Assembly (NCBI GenBank): GCA_026770025.1
Contig: JAMXDE010000007.1
Span: 2,914,001 to 2,978,000, forward strand
DNA: 64,000 bases
Source of the DNA: Craspedostauros australis
Taxonomy: Eukaryota; Bacillariophyta; Bacillariophyceae; Mastogloiales; Achnanthaceae
Direction: 5' to 3'
The notes beneath the pieces were generated by a model. That model had not been told where the DNA came from. It saw only the letters and a list, made by a program, of their open reading frames with translations, and did no database searches. The position numbers and the translations under genes were made by a program. Of this stretch, positions 43,639 through 54,440 are shown in pieces; the stretch's first letter is position 1, and each line of letters starts with the position of its first letter.

Positions 43639-45087
43639 TCACACGGGTGGGACCAGATCGGTGTCCACGGCACGTGATCGCCTAAATGTGGCGGGTTGCC
43701 TCGACGCAACGAGGAGCCGCTGGATGGGATGCTGAAATCGCGATGTGCGTGTGTTCAGCAATGACGGGAGATGCGTGGACAGCAGGAGGACGTGCGTCGC
43801 GATGGCAAGAGGCGCGTGGAACAGCACCAGCAACGGCAGCGGATGGAAGCCAACCCGCGACAGCGCTGGGTCCAGGATCATCCCAGGCGTCCCTTCGATG
43901 CGCAGGAAGTTCCCGCACAGCAGCAAGTACGCGCTCACCAGGTTGTAGTACCCCAGGGAGTTCCACCACCACAGCATATCTGTCACCGTCTCTGCGCTAA
44001 TCCGATCGACGAGCATCTGCATCAAGGTGTCGAGAAGTTGCCGAGCTCGATTCCACACCGCCGCGAATGGGTACTTCAGCACGCCGAACGTTTGCTGCCC
44101 CTTTGAACTCGCATCTGTACCCCCATCTGTGCTCGTACCCATGCTGATGTTCGTTTGGTTCCGTCTCCTCCCATTCTTCGCATGCAAAGTTGATCCCAGG
44201 TACGAGTACGAGTACGGAGACGAGGACGCGTATCCATGGTGGCGGACACCATCGAATGAACGCTGATGATGACCAGCCACGACCAATGCCAGCGGAACGG
44301 ACATGGCACCCACAAAGACGGCGTCCAGCACCAGCATCTGATATCCCAAGAACTTTGGGATGCGACCGTCGGAGAATGGCCGAATCAACGATAGCCCATC
44401 CAGTCGGTACATGTTCAATGCTATGTACGCATGCAACGGAACGGAGTGCAGAAAGAATCGTTGCAAACGCTGCGATCGGAAGAACCATATCAGCAAGACT
44501 GTGCTGAACACGATGGGAACGCCCAGCAACATTAGCATCCCGATGGCATCGTTGCCATCAGAGATTGTTTCTGTCGCCCGCAGTTGCTGCTGTTGCTGAT
44601 TGAGTTGCATGCTTGCTGATGCTATGGATGCTGTTGTTGTTGATGATGATGTATGTGCCCCTGCAGCCCACCGCTCGGGATCCTGAAAGAAATCATTCTG
44701 CAACGACAGCAGCACGGAGATCGCCCACCAGATCAGCAGGAAGAGACCCAGCCGCTCCTCTCGCAGCAGCGTGTACCCGACGATCAGTGCGATCGATACG
44801 ATGGATGCGATTGGGACAAGCGTGTCGAACAAGCCCAAAGAGGCAGCCACGGTCATCGCGGAGTTGGTATGAGGAGGCAGACCAGTCCTTTGTGTTTGTG
44901 TTTGTGTTTGTGTTTGTGTTTGTGTTTGCGTATTTGTTGACGAGATGCGGATGCTTGCGCTTGCAGGTTTGTTCTGCGGACGCTCCTCTGCCTTGTTGTG
45001 TTGGCTAGAGCTTGTGCAGCACCAGCAATGGAATGTTCCTCGACTGGCTATCGCTATTCCGTAAAGACCGCTCGTGTGCCATCCCAT
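43639..45087 (-). CDS. Multi-pass membrane protein of unknown function
   Basis: 482 residues from the ATG at 45087, or 407 from an internal ATG at 44862 (MTVAASLGLFDTL). I report the longer frame. The first 75 residues include a (TQ)n run encoded by a TTTGTG hexanucleotide repeat and could be 5' UTR, so the shorter start is quite possible. About seven hydrophobic segments follow (for example IASIVSIALIVGYTLL, LFLLIWWAISVLLSL, MLMLLGVPIVFSTVLLIWFF, FLGYQMLVLDAVFVGAMSVPLALV, LPLLVLFHAPLAIATHVLLL). Hydrophilic loops lie at about 130-165 and 275-330. Conserved-looking features are SLQNDFFQDPERW and DMLWWWNSLGYYNL. I do not recognise a family. Confidence 0.7.
   Translation of the reverse strand: MGWHTSGLYGIAIASRGTFHCWCCTSSSQHNKAEERPQNKPASASIRISSTNTQTQTQTQTQTQTQRTGLPPHTNSAMTVAASLGLFDTLVPIASIVSIALIVGYTLLREERLGLFLLIWWAISVLLSLQNDFFQDPERWAAGAHTSSSTTTASIASASMQLNQQQQQLRATETISDGNDAIGMLMLLGVPIVFSTVLLIWFFRSQRLQRFFLHSVPLHAYIALNMYRLDGLSLIRPFSDGRIPKFLGYQMLVLDAVFVGAMSVPLALVVAGHHQRSFDGVRHHGYASSSPYSYSYLGSTLHAKNGRRRNQTNISMGTSTDGGTDASSKGQQTFGVLKYPFAAVWNRARQLLDTLMQMLVDRISAETVTDMLWWWNSLGYYNLVSAYLLLCGNFLRIEGTPGMILDPALSRVGFHPLPLLVLFHAPLAIATHVLLLSTHLPSLLNTRTSRFQHPIQRLLVASRQPATFRRSRAVDTDLVPPV
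44889..44928 (+). repeat. TTTGTG hexanucleotide repeat
   Basis: About six and a half copies. It encodes the Thr-Gln run near the N-terminus of the membrane protein if the long start is used. Confidence 0.85.
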
Positions 45088-45934
45088 CAGCGGGGCATAC
45101 CAGTACGTGCACTCGTGCAGCGCGCTGCTCTTTGCTTTGCTTTGTATTTTATTATAGAATATGTATCAGTGATCTTGTGGGTATGGGTTCTGTAGCTCGT
45201 ATTATAATATTGTAAATACAATAGGTCGTATTATACCATACTAGTCGTAGTGCCAAACTGATTGAGCGCTTGGCAACAGGAGAGGCATCGGGAGGGACGT
45301 CGAGAGAGACCAGGACAAGGTGACGACAGCCACCACCAAAACGGAGACGGCCGCTGCGTCGATTCTGTATCTTTTGTGCGAAGGGGAACGACGGAGACTG
45401 AACAAGTACCATACTATCTGCCTGCTCGTGTTGGTGCGATGGTGGGCACAGAGTAATGACAAGACGACAACGCATCATAGCATCTACCAGCATCTTCTCT
45501 GTCTCTGTTTCTTATCTATTATTCTATTATATCATACGACTACCACGTCAATCAAGTTCCTTCCATTGATTGTATTCCTGTTCGATTGGGGGTGCTGTGC
45601 TGCTACATTTAGTTGTATGGTATTCATGTTTTATTGACAGCGGAGTATGTATAGTACGACGTACTTGTATTAGTAGTCGCAAACCTTCTGATGATGGTTG
45701 GTGAATGGGAGCGCGACCGGAGACGATGGAGATGTCTCGCCCCATTCTCGCAATGAGGATGGAATATGCAGTTGTTGTTGCTGTTGCTGTTGTTATCATT
45801 GGACGGCTTGTACGAATACGATGGCAACATGTTCCATGCCCTCCCGTGGCGTCGAGCAATGAGCAAATTGCCCGAGTGAACGTCGCAAGCCTTGTGATCT
45901 CGATTGCAATCACGAACGGGCGTCGACATGGGCG
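45088..45934. other. Spacer, no gene seen
   Basis: 847 bp between two minus-strand genes. AT-rich patches near 45140-45245 are compatible with promoter or 3' UTR sequence. No ORF is supported. Confidence 0.5.
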
Positions 45935-46948
45935 CTAACGACGGGATGTGGATGCTCTTGCACCAGCAGTACCAGTACCAACTCCGGCAGCCGCATTCCG
46001 CGGTTCCAATTCCCTGGAGTAGACGTAATGCCACTTGGAGAATGCTCCGATCCAGTAGGCTTCGAGGTTGGCGGTGGGCACGGTGACTTTGACACCGATG
46101 ACGGCGTCAAATAGATTGTGCTGCTGCACTTCGTATCCCGGGAAGGTGGCGAGCTCGGTGGTCAACGTTGCCGTGATGCGTGCCGTCCATTCCTCCCACA
46201 TTCCCTGTGGTTTGTCCGGGTGCGTGTCGGGCAGGTGGTGGCCGCGCAGCACGCGCTTGAGCTCCTTCTTGGCATTGAACGTCATGGCGGGCGGGCAGGT
46301 CTGGACGGCGTAGAAGTAAAGAGCCGGAAGGCCGATGAGATAGAGCATGAACATGGTCCCGAACAGCATCGATGCCAGCATTCGCAGGCCGAACAGGATC
46401 AGGATCCCACCCAGAGCCAGCTTCGTGAGGGCGTTGTGCTGGTTTGGATGCTGCGCCGAGTACGATATGGAGCCTCCATCGGTCTGCTGGTCGGTGGCGG
46501 AGGTCGCACCTGCCCTTGGACTCGATCTCGATGTCCTGTCGGCCGTCGATGCGGTCGAGGCAGGCTTCGCGGCCTTCGCAGCAGATTGATTCATGTTTCT
46601 GTTGAAATCTGCCACGTTGATGATCTTCTGTCCCCTGGAGACGGGAAGACCCTGCGGATTGACGAGGATTTGGCCCTGGCAGGTCTTGGTGCCGAGCGGA
46701 CCGAGGATGCCAACGACCGTGTTGGACCCCTCGTCGTAGTGGATGTCCACGAAGGAGTTGTCCGTGAGCGGGATCGTGCGTCGCAGCAGGCGATACTGCT
46801 GAGAGGGGGCGCCCGTGCTGGTGGAGAACGTGGTGCCGTTCTTGCACTCGATGGACCAGCCGTCCCTAGGTTTGATTGCCTTCAGGTGGTTCAGAGCGCG
46901 CTGTGAGTTCGCGGACATGGGCCTGTTGCTATTCCCAGTGCTGCTCAT
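45935..46948 (-). CDS. Membrane protein of unknown function, two adjacent spans
   Basis: 337 residues, no intron, ATG at 46948. Residues 20-125 form a soluble N-terminal part with regular hydrophobic spacing (RRTIPLTDNSFVDIHYDEG, VVGILGPLGTKTCQGQILVNP). An Ala/Ser/Thr linker follows (125-160). A hydrophobic hairpin lies at about 176-215 (LALGGILILFGLRMLASMLFGTMFMLYLIGLPALYF). The last 120 residues look folded (ELKRVLRGHHLPDTHPDKPQ, GVKVTVPTANLEAYWIGAF, KWHYVYSRELEP). No family is recognised. A hairpin flanked by cytosolic domains would fit an ER or organelle membrane protein. Confidence 0.75.
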   Translation of the reverse strand: MSSTGNSNRPMSANSQRALNHLKAIKPRDGWSIECKNGTTFSTSTGAPSQQYRLLRRTIPLTDNSFVDIHYDEGSNTVVGILGPLGTKTCQGQILVNPQGLPVSRGQKIINVADFNRNMNQSAAKAAKPASTASTADRTSRSSPRAGATSATDQQTDGGSISYSAQHPNQHNALTKLALGGILILFGLRMLASMLFGTMFMLYLIGLPALYFYAVQTCPPAMTFNAKKELKRVLRGHHLPDTHPDKPQGMWEEWTARITATLTTELATFPGYEVQQHNLFDAVIGVKVTVPTANLEAYWIGAFSKWHYVYSRELEPRNAAAGVGTGTAGARASTSRR

Positions 46949-47503
46949 GCTCTCGTAGGTTGGGTTGAATTATAATAATATTATAATAATAGATTGGATC
47001 AGATGAGATCAGATTGGATTGGATTGGATTGGGTATTCTGTGATAGAGTCGTGCGCAATCTGGGTAACGTGGGTAACGCAGGTTGCTCTGATTCCTTCCA
47101 CCTCTTGTGGATCGTGGATTTGCGCACACATGTGGCGAACATTGTATTTGTGTTCGTTTCGTGTTTGTGTTGTTGGTTGAAGATTGGGGTATCGTGTGAA
47201 AATACATGATTGATATAATATATATTACATCACGGAGTCAAGGAGAAACATATCTATTCATCACTTTTGGGAACAGTGGCAAGGAGTGGCTGTCGGCAAC
47301 GATCATCCTCTCCCGTGCTACGACTACCATACAGCATCTCTCTACCAATATGGCTCGAGTGTGAGTCAGCACACAGCTATCTCATGCACTCTGCTTCACT
47401 CCATTCTGTCGTCACTCCGTTCTGTTGTGATTGAGATTGCATGGAATATAGAGCAGAGTAGGTAATATTGACACTCACACCCACGCTCACGCTCGGACAT
47501 CCC
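46949..47503. other. Spacer, no gene seen
   Basis: 555 bp with AT-rich runs (about 46965-46990 and 47210-47230). It lies between two minus-strand genes and holds the promoter of the first and 3' UTR of the second. Confidence 0.5.
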
Positions 47504-48772
47504 TCACATCATCTCCCAGGACTTCTCCTTGTTCTCCCGAATCAGAACCTCCGGTGGCTTCTGGTAGCGGTGATTGAGATCCTGCGCCAAGAGCAGGGCG
47601 CCGATCAGGCCCACGTATCCCGTGCCGATGACGACACGCTGGGCAGTCGTGATGCGGTAGTAGTTGGGCGGCACGGACAGGGGATCCGTGAAGCGCTTGT
47701 ACGTCTCCCAGCCACCGCTGAGGAGGATGAGGTAGAAGATGGGATTGCCTACGGCGCCGGTGAAGGCCAGCGCCCCGCCCATGCCCAGACCGGCGACATG
47801 AGACCACTTGGACAGCGCACCCGCGATGCGACCGCCGTCCATGGAGCCGATGGGCATGAGGTTGAAGAGGTTGACCATGAATCCGAAATCCGCCACGGCG
47901 AAGAGCAGCTGCGACTGGGTCATGTGCGCTGCCACCGCGACGGCACCGGCGCCAACCGATCCCAGCGCAGGTCCTCCGAAGGCGATGAGCGCATCCTCCC
48001 ATGCATCGCGCGGTCGCTGGCGCATGGCGATCATGGCGCCCACGAACGGCATGAACACCATCGGCTCGAACGGGATGCCACGCTGCAACATGACGAGCGC
48101 GTGGCCGGCCTCGTGGACCAGCGTGAGACCGACGACGCCTATCGCGTAGGGTGCGCCGAAGAACATGGAGTACGTGCCGATGGTGAGCACCATGGAACCC
48201 AGCGATGCGAACTTGGTCAGCTTGAGAGCGGCGAACAGGTACTTGGTCTTGCCGAACATCATGGCGCCAGCAGACAGCAAGCCAGCGCCCTGCATCAGGC
48301 GGTTGCCCCCCGTGGGAGGCCGTCGGCCGCCTCCGAAGAAGGAGGAGAAGTGCGTGACGCTGCCCACGTTGGACTGGATGAGGATCGTCCTGCTGTGCCG
48401 ATGGTTGGAGGCGCCAATCATCTGCATGGCGTGAGTCGCTCTGCCGTTCGTCGGCTGGATCCTCTGGATCGTGGGGCCTAAGCCTGCGTTGGCGTTGGCG
48501 CCTGATCTGACTCCCATCCGAACCTGCGCAGCTGTGGAGCCACGCAGCAAGGCAGTGGACAGGAAGCGCGAGCTTGCAGATCCATGCATACCAATACTCC
48601 GTGGCTGCGGCGATGAGATCGCTTGGAGCGCCATGAGTTGCGAACGGCGATTGGCATGGACGTTGGCATTGGGATGGCCAGGATGGAGACGCAGAGCAGT
48701 GGAACGCAGGCTCAGCGACGGAGATGGCCGTCCTGCGACTGCTGTAGCTACGCGTCCGGCGGATCGGAACAT
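47504..48772 (-). CDS. M50-type membrane zinc metalloprotease with mitochondrial-type leader
   Basis: 422 residues from the ATG at 48772. The frame is open further upstream but without an ATG. The leader MFRSAGRVATAVAGRPSPSLSLRS is Arg/Ser/Ala-rich without acidic residues, as in a mitochondrial presequence, and lacks the signal-plus-ASAF form of diatom plastid proteins. HEAGH at 220-224 is the HExxH zinc motif. NLMPIGSMDGG at 304-314, with Asp312 as third ligand, matches the NPxxDGG-like motif of site-2-protease/M50 proteins. About five hydrophobic spans surround these. M50 enzymes cut transmembrane segments (regulated intramembrane proteolysis), and the substrate is unknown. All zinc ligands are present, so it should be active. 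Confidence 0.88.
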   Translation of the reverse strand: MFRSAGRVATAVAGRPSPSLSLRSTALRLHPGHPNANVHANRRSQLMALQAISSPQPRSIGMHGSASSRFLSTALLRGSTAAQVRMGVRSGANANAGLGPTIQRIQPTNGRATHAMQMIGASNHRHSRTILIQSNVGSVTHFSSFFGGGRRPPTGGNRLMQGAGLLSAGAMMFGKTKYLFAALKLTKFASLGSMVLTIGTYSMFFGAPYAIGVVGLTLVHEAGHALVMLQRGIPFEPMVFMPFVGAMIAMRQRPRDAWEDALIAFGGPALGSVGAGAVAVAAHMTQSQLLFAVADFGFMVNLFNLMPIGSMDGGRIAGALSKWSHVAGLGMGGALAFTGAVGNPIFYLILLSGGWETYKRFTDPLSVPPNYYRITTAQRVVIGTGYVGLIGALLLAQDLNHRYQKPPEVLIRENKEKSWEMM

Positions 48773-49414
48773 TCTGGATGGTGCAGCAGTGGCTCGTGGT
48801 CGAGAGTGTCGAAAGTGCGGCTCTCCAGAGAGTGGGTGGAGGTCGTACGACAACCACTGCGAATCCACGTCGTCGCTTGGCGTTGATGAATGCTGGGGTT
48901 TGGAATGTCAAGCTTCCATGTGCTGTGGCATCAACCAAGGTTTGCCCACAGAAGAGACATCAGCATGCGACATCAACGAAGATCTGGCGAAGAAACGAAT
49001 GATGTTCGTTCGTTCTGTCCTTGTCCAAGGATTCCACCCAGAATTCTGATACAAAGTCATAACAGGATTAAATAGCGCGTTGAAACAAGTTGAGTCACGT
49101 ATAAGTCTTGTATATTTCCTTTCTATTTGGCATTCCATTATATAACAAATACAGACTCAAATTGGATAAATTGACCACTTCGACCAGATACCAATGAATC
49201 CGAAAGAAAATGGCTTGAGGAAGTCAGAAATCTTCGCACGCAGAGGGATGGATCCTCTTCCCTTCAACGGCGCCAGTGGTCATTGACGGTCCACCAAGCG
49301 CATCCTCCAAGCCCATCTTTACTTCCCTGCTCCGCTTGCCATTTGCCATGCATACTTGCAAATCTCTTTCTTCTCTCTCGCCGCCCTATTCGTGCCTTGG
49401 GGCATCCCTTTCGT
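48773..49414. other. Spacer, no gene seen
   Basis: 642 bp between two minus-strand genes. It is AT-rich around 49060-49210. No supported ORF. Confidence 0.5.
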
Positions 49415-50422
49415 CTATTCGCGGTAGCCTGGGTCATCGACACAACACACGTCCTTTGCAATTTCCGCCTGCTCATCTTCGAAGCCTGGCACTATAGAAC
49501 GGAATGTGAGGCTGATTCGCAATGGGTCCAGGGTCGTCTTGGATAAGCTGGCTTCGTCCGTCGCATCTTTCGAGAGCGGGAGACGATGTTCGAAGAACTC
49601 CTGTGTCCTGCCTCTCATTAACAGTACCGATCCAGGCTGCAGCCGAATAGAATGGACCTTCAGATCTTTGGTGTCGGTCTCAGGCTGGGTTGCAACGGAA
49701 CCGCTTGGACCCACCGGCACGTAATCGTCCTTTTGACCATCACCTCCTTTGCTTTCCCCAATGCCGCCGTCGCCGTCGCCATCGCCAGCCTCCCCCTGAA
49801 TACTCGCATTCTTTCGTCTATACTCAAATACCCTAGGTCCGCCCAAGGACAATGCTGCGATGATTTTCTTTTCACCATGTGCTCGCACCTCGTCATAGTG
49901 CCAGGGAATGTGTCCCGTGCCCTCTCTGTACAGGTTTGCGAGGCACGCGGTCATGTCTGCCTCAGAAATGCCGCAAGCAGATGCCACGGCCTTTCTGAGT
50001 CTCAGAAGCGTCGGCGTCCAGCAGGAGCCGCACTCTTGCATTCCTGCTGTGCCATTTGCCTTGCTGCTGCTGCCGCCGATATTGTGATTGGCATTTGCAG
50101 CGCGATCTTTCTCCACGCTACTACCTCCACCATCTCCACTGCTACCTACCACCTTGCTTGCCTCCAACCTCAGCCCGACGTACGTGAAGACGCACTCCTC
50201 CGAATCCGCAAAGTAGGCCGTCGGTCTCGATTGAGGACCAAAGTCATCGACTTCCACCTTCCACGGGATCTGCTGCTCCAGCTCTGTCAGAACCGCCGCT
50301 GCATCGGCCGGAGACAGCACGTTCTCAAGGTAGGAGATACAGCACTCGCTTCCATCCTCGTCGTCGCAGCATTGCGTAACCAAGTGCGTGCACTTCACAG
50401 TGTTGCTGTCATGAGTTGGCAT
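49415..50422 (-). CDS. AlkB-family 2-oxoglutarate/Fe(II) dioxygenase
   Basis: 335 residues, ATG at 50422, no intron. The double-stranded beta-helix signature is complete. LANLYREGTGHIPWHYDE supplies the HxD iron ligands His175 and Asp177. LQPGSVLLMRGRTQEFFEHRLP supplies the distal His279. RISLTFR (302-308) is the RxxxxxR pair that binds 2-oxoglutarate. The order and spacing match ALKBH2/3-like enzymes, which oxidatively demethylate alkylated bases in DNA or RNA. Two Gly/Asp/Ser-rich insertions (about 93-127 and 208-235) interrupt the fold and lengthen the protein. Substrate (DNA repair, RNA or protein) cannot be told from sequence alone. Confidence 0.9.
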   Translation of the reverse strand: MPTHDSNTVKCTHLVTQCCDDEDGSECCISYLENVLSPADAAAVLTELEQQIPWKVEVDDFGPQSRPTAYFADSEECVFTYVGLRLEASKVVGSSGDGGGSSVEKDRAANANHNIGGSSSKANGTAGMQECGSCWTPTLLRLRKAVASACGISEADMTACLANLYREGTGHIPWHYDEVRAHGEKKIIAALSLGGPRVFEYRRKNASIQGEAGDGDGDGGIGESKGGDGQKDDYVPVGPSGSVATQPETDTKDLKVHSIRLQPGSVLLMRGRTQEFFEHRLPLSKDATDEASLSKTTLDPLRISLTFRSIVPGFEDEQAEIAKDVCCVDDPGYRE

Positions 50423-53193
50423 GCTGCTTGCAGCTGATCGCAGGGTGCGTCGGTTTTACCACAATGATGGCCTGGATGGTGGCCTGGATGAAAGTCGGAG
50501 ATGAAAGGAGTGGAGGGCATCCAGGTTTCCGTGGATAGTTCTGGAGAGAGAAGGAGCGTCGACGCTGCTCTCGTGTCCATGCTGTTCTGATGTCGTTCTG
50601 ATGTTGTTGGACGGAGGTGTTGGTCACGTTGTCGCGGGTTTCGTTGATTGCGCGCCATTTATGTAGATTACGTGTTAATTATTCGCACCTCCCAAAACCA
50701 GAGCTCATCCACGATCAAAGGACATCCTTTGTTTTTGGAGATCTTTTGGCGGTTCTGCTTTGCTTGGAAGTGTCTTGATGCGTGAGGGGAGGAACAAGAA
50801 AGGGAAATGCTCCACGAGTACGAGCTGCGACAATCGCGAAGCCATCACAAGCGATGGAGAAAGAGGAAGTGCTCTCCCCTTATCCGACCTCGTACTATCA
50901 GACACAGGAAGACGAGCTGAGACACACAAAAGCAACGGGACGAGCCAGCAGACAACACACACGGCGCATAACATCACACTTGTGCGGAAGATTTTGCATG
51001 TGCATGTCCGCGTACATGCATGTGGCAATGATCGCTGCTCGATTGTTGATCAACTCATCTTGGACATCGTTGCCCATCTGATGCCGGCGAAGAGAAGAAT
51101 CTGCTAGCGATCATGAAGTCAATTACCGAACCTTTCTGAAAACTCAAAGAGTCGGCGTAAACCAACCACCTCAGTCAGATGTCTCCACAAGTGCTCGTGT
51201 CCACATGGATATATACTATTACATTCTACGTGTCGTACGTACGTCCGTGTGGCATGTACCTCGTTCAGAGTTCTGGCGCTCTTCCTCGGAGTCGAAAGTG
51301 CTTAAGGATCGATGCCCCCGCAAAAGTCTCGCTCATTGAAGTAGACACGGACCGGCTGATCTGGGAACGACCTTCATTCTCGACATCTCCTCCGTATGGT
51401 GCATTGGTAAATATGACTAGGGAGGGACATGGATTCCTAGACGAGTATCAATGCTGCTCATGACGCGACTCTTGGTGGTGGCAACCTATTCTCTGAAGGT
51501 TGCCTGTTGCCTGTTGCCTGTTGCCTGTTGCCTGTCGTTGTGCCACTCGAATCTTACAAACTGACACCAACAGCCGCAATCTTCCTCACTCGTACACGAC
51601 GCTGATGCGATGGCTTCACATGCATAATACGAGCTATTCAGATACAAGCGTAGATTTCTCACCATTGCCGCCTGAAATGGTTGGATGAAGCAAGAAGGTG
51701 CACAAATGAAACTGTGCGAGCGTGAGTATCCATGGCGACTGCTATGCGCACATGGTACTAGTAGCGCCAAATGCTCTGCGTTTTATTGTGGTCGTGATAC
51801 TTGTACGAGCCCTCGGAAACCTTGTTCGGCGAAGATGCCTTTCGAATGAAGCAGGGCAGCACTTCTGTGGTCAATGTTGAACATGGTACGAACGCCTCCC
51901 ACTGTGGTGACGGGATCGCATCGCATCGCATCGCCCGTCAAGTATAATAGATATAATACTATATCGACCATTCCACAAGACACACAAAGCGTGGCTGGCT
52001 ACTTGTGCTCTCTCGCGAAATCAAATTGTGAGCTCGCTTTGAACAAATCTTCGTGCACCTCTCAGATCTCTGGGCATCTCCACTCGCGCTCGCACCCGCA
52101 CATGAAAGCGAGCACAAAATGTCCGATCCTCTGGCGGTCGTGGTCAACACAGCAGCCCTCGGACATGGCGGGTTGATCTTTGGCGCCATCATTAGTGCTG
52201 TTTGTGTTTGTCCCTTGAGTGACAGAGTGCGTTGGACAGAAGGAAGGCGTGCGCCATGGCTCTGTCTCGTTTCTGACGGAAGGAGGGGGAAGCACGAGTG
52301 TTGTCCTTGTCCTTTTGCTGCTTTTGCGATTGTGTCTTGGACCTTTTACGAGGTGGTGGATGCGGGTGTTTGGCTCAACCTCCGTTGGCTGGAGATGGTG
52401 TCGAAATACGTACGAGTATGCGTGCGCCAGGATGGACGGAGTACGAGGCTGCGGATACAGACAAAGAGTGTGGGCTCAGAGAATTACACGTATGCAATTC
52501 CCTGTACAACCGCGAGCCACGAGCTACAAGCCACGACTGCATAGAAGTGGGCGAGGCGGTACCACATGAATTTTGTGTCCTGTAGGCGGATGACGATCGC
52601 AGACAGCCCGCACGGGTTCGGTTCCGCCTCTCTGTCACAACCTTCGACAACCTGGATCGTTGCCGAACACTGTCCCATCTCCCTGGGACAAAAATAACAG
52701 AAGGCGGAAGGGAGAGACGAGATGGCGCACAGGACATTTGTACGGGACCTCGAGTTGCAAACACGAACATGGTACCGATACTCCGCGAGGGGTGGGTGTG
52801 CCTGCCTATCTGTGCGCCGCTGTACGATTATGTACTACTTGTCAGCCCGGTTGCTGCTCCCACATCGTTGGCTGCGACGCACACCAAGCTCCTCTCCCAA
52901 CAACAGCGACAGTTTGTTGCATTGTCAGGGCAGTGCACAACAACACCCACAACACGAACACGAACACAAGCATACGACCTACCAATACATCCGCATCCGC
53001 ATCCGCATACACATGCGCATACGAGAGCACCCTGCTCTGATAGACAAAGCCACTGAATCATCTTTGCATTCGAGTGCAATTGCGTCATAATTACAACACT
53101 CCGAGTTCGAGCACTGCAATAATATCCGCAAGACACTGACCGCATCGCCGAAGCTCTCCCCCCCTGATCTCCCAATACTCTCACAAACCGAAG
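50423..53193. other. 2.8-kb intergenic region between divergent genes
   Basis: It separates the AlkB gene from the divergently transcribed small gene at 53194. A 7-bp tandem lies at 51500-51534, GATCGCATC-type short repeats near 51910, and a CCGCAT/CATACA run near 52985-53015. ORFs on both strands overlap and show no motif. Confidence 0.45.
51500..51534 (+). repeat. 7-bp tandem repeat (TTGCCTG)5
   Basis: Five perfect copies in intergenic DNA. Confidence 0.95.
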
Positions 53194-53934
53194 ATGAAAC
53201 CGCGACCATCTGCAACCCTTTCGGCATCAACTTCAGCTACAGCTACGAACACGAACGGAAGCGGCAGCAGCAAGGGGGGCAGAATGGTCAGCTTCTCGCC
53301 CAACGAATGCGAAATCACCGAGATCGGCTGCCTCTGCGATATGACCGAGGAAGCCAAGTCGAAGGTATGGTTCACGAAGAGAGAGCTGCTCGAGAATCAG
53401 AGTCTGGACCTGCGGGAGATGACTGAATACTTGCGAGGTGTGACGCAGACTGACTTTGAGATGAGAGGCTTGGAGAACAGAGGACCGGAGGCCAGCCTGG
53501 ATCGCAAGATGCAGACCCTGGATGTAATACAGGGCGTGTTGGAGGAGCAGGCGCGGCAGACGAACGATGGGAACGGGATCGACCGCGAGAAACTCGCCGC
53601 CCTGTCGCGGGAGCTGTCGTTGCAGAGCATGTATAGAGCGAGAGAGCTCGGCCGGTCCGATGCCAGATACATCCCAGAGGTTGCCGCCATGGAAGACGAG
53701 AGACAGCGAAAGGAGAGAGAAGCAAGGCATCTGCTGGAGGCGGCAATGAGACAACGAGAAAGCAAAAGCGATGGCGACAGTAACGGCGACGACACTGAGG
53801 AATCTTCCTTGCGGACAGGCAAATCGTCAAAATCACGTCACGGAGATGTGCCCAGCGAGGTCTTCATCAAGAGCGGAATTCGGAAGTTCCTAGACAGAGC
53901 AAGGAGAGGCCAGATTCGAATGTCAAGGTCGTAA
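53194..53934 (+). CDS. Small diatom-type protein of unknown function (RGLE motif)
   Basis: 246 residues, ATG at 53194 after a purine-rich leader. A disordered start is followed by VSFSPNECEITEIGCLCDMTEEAKSKVWFTKRELLEN (residues 32-67) and a motif built around MRGLENRGPEASLDRKMQTL, which I associate from memory with a lineage-specific family of short diatom proteins. The rest is charged and helical, probably coiled-coil (AAMEDERQRKEREARHLLEAAMRQRESKS), ending in a basic tail. The role is unknown. Codon use and lack of stops over the whole length support a genuine gene. Confidence 0.75.
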   Translation: MKPRPSATLSASTSATATNTNGSGSSKGGRMVSFSPNECEITEIGCLCDMTEEAKSKVWFTKRELLENQSLDLREMTEYLRGVTQTDFEMRGLENRGPEASLDRKMQTLDVIQGVLEEQARQTNDGNGIDREKLAALSRELSLQSMYRARELGRSDARYIPEVAAMEDERQRKEREARHLLEAAMRQRESKSDGDSNGDDTEESSLRTGKSSKSRHGDVPSEVFIKSGIRKFLDRARRGQIRMSRS

Positions 53935-54440
53935 CTGTATTGGTACGAGTATGCATGTTCATGCAAGCAGCACGGAACCATCCGCCTGGAATTTGCGACG
54001 CATGTGTGGACTCTCATGTACACAGCACCACCATTGCAAGCGAGCTATCCAAAATCAGTCGATGTCACCTATTCCACAACCTTCAATCCACACTTGATGA
54101 TACAATGTTCCACTTGCCAAACCACAAGGAGTAAACAATCTTACAACACATTTATTGCACGCTGATGTTGCAAGGTATGTGTAGTCCACATCTATTATAT
54201 AATGTTATACGATGCTGCCATCCTATCCAAAAGTGGTAAATGCGTGGCACGCCAACATGGCACGAGTGCTGTACTCCACCCGATTGCTCAATTGCTCAAT
54301 TGCTTGCCTGCTCTGTCGCCCTGCGCCGAGACCAGTGTGCAGAACACATCAGTGGATGGTCCAAATCTGTTCTTGCTGATCATCAGCGCTACCACACCAC
54401 GAGTGAAATCATGTCTCCAAGCACTCGCGGAGCGCGCGAT
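53935..54440. other. Convergent spacer, no gene seen
   Basis: 506 bp between two convergent stop codons. Presumably two 3' UTRs. Confidence 0.55.

Noticed and set aside
43063-43677. 204-aa plus-strand ORF next to the membrane-protein gene
   Set aside because: No motif, composition of non-coding DNA, and no supporting context.
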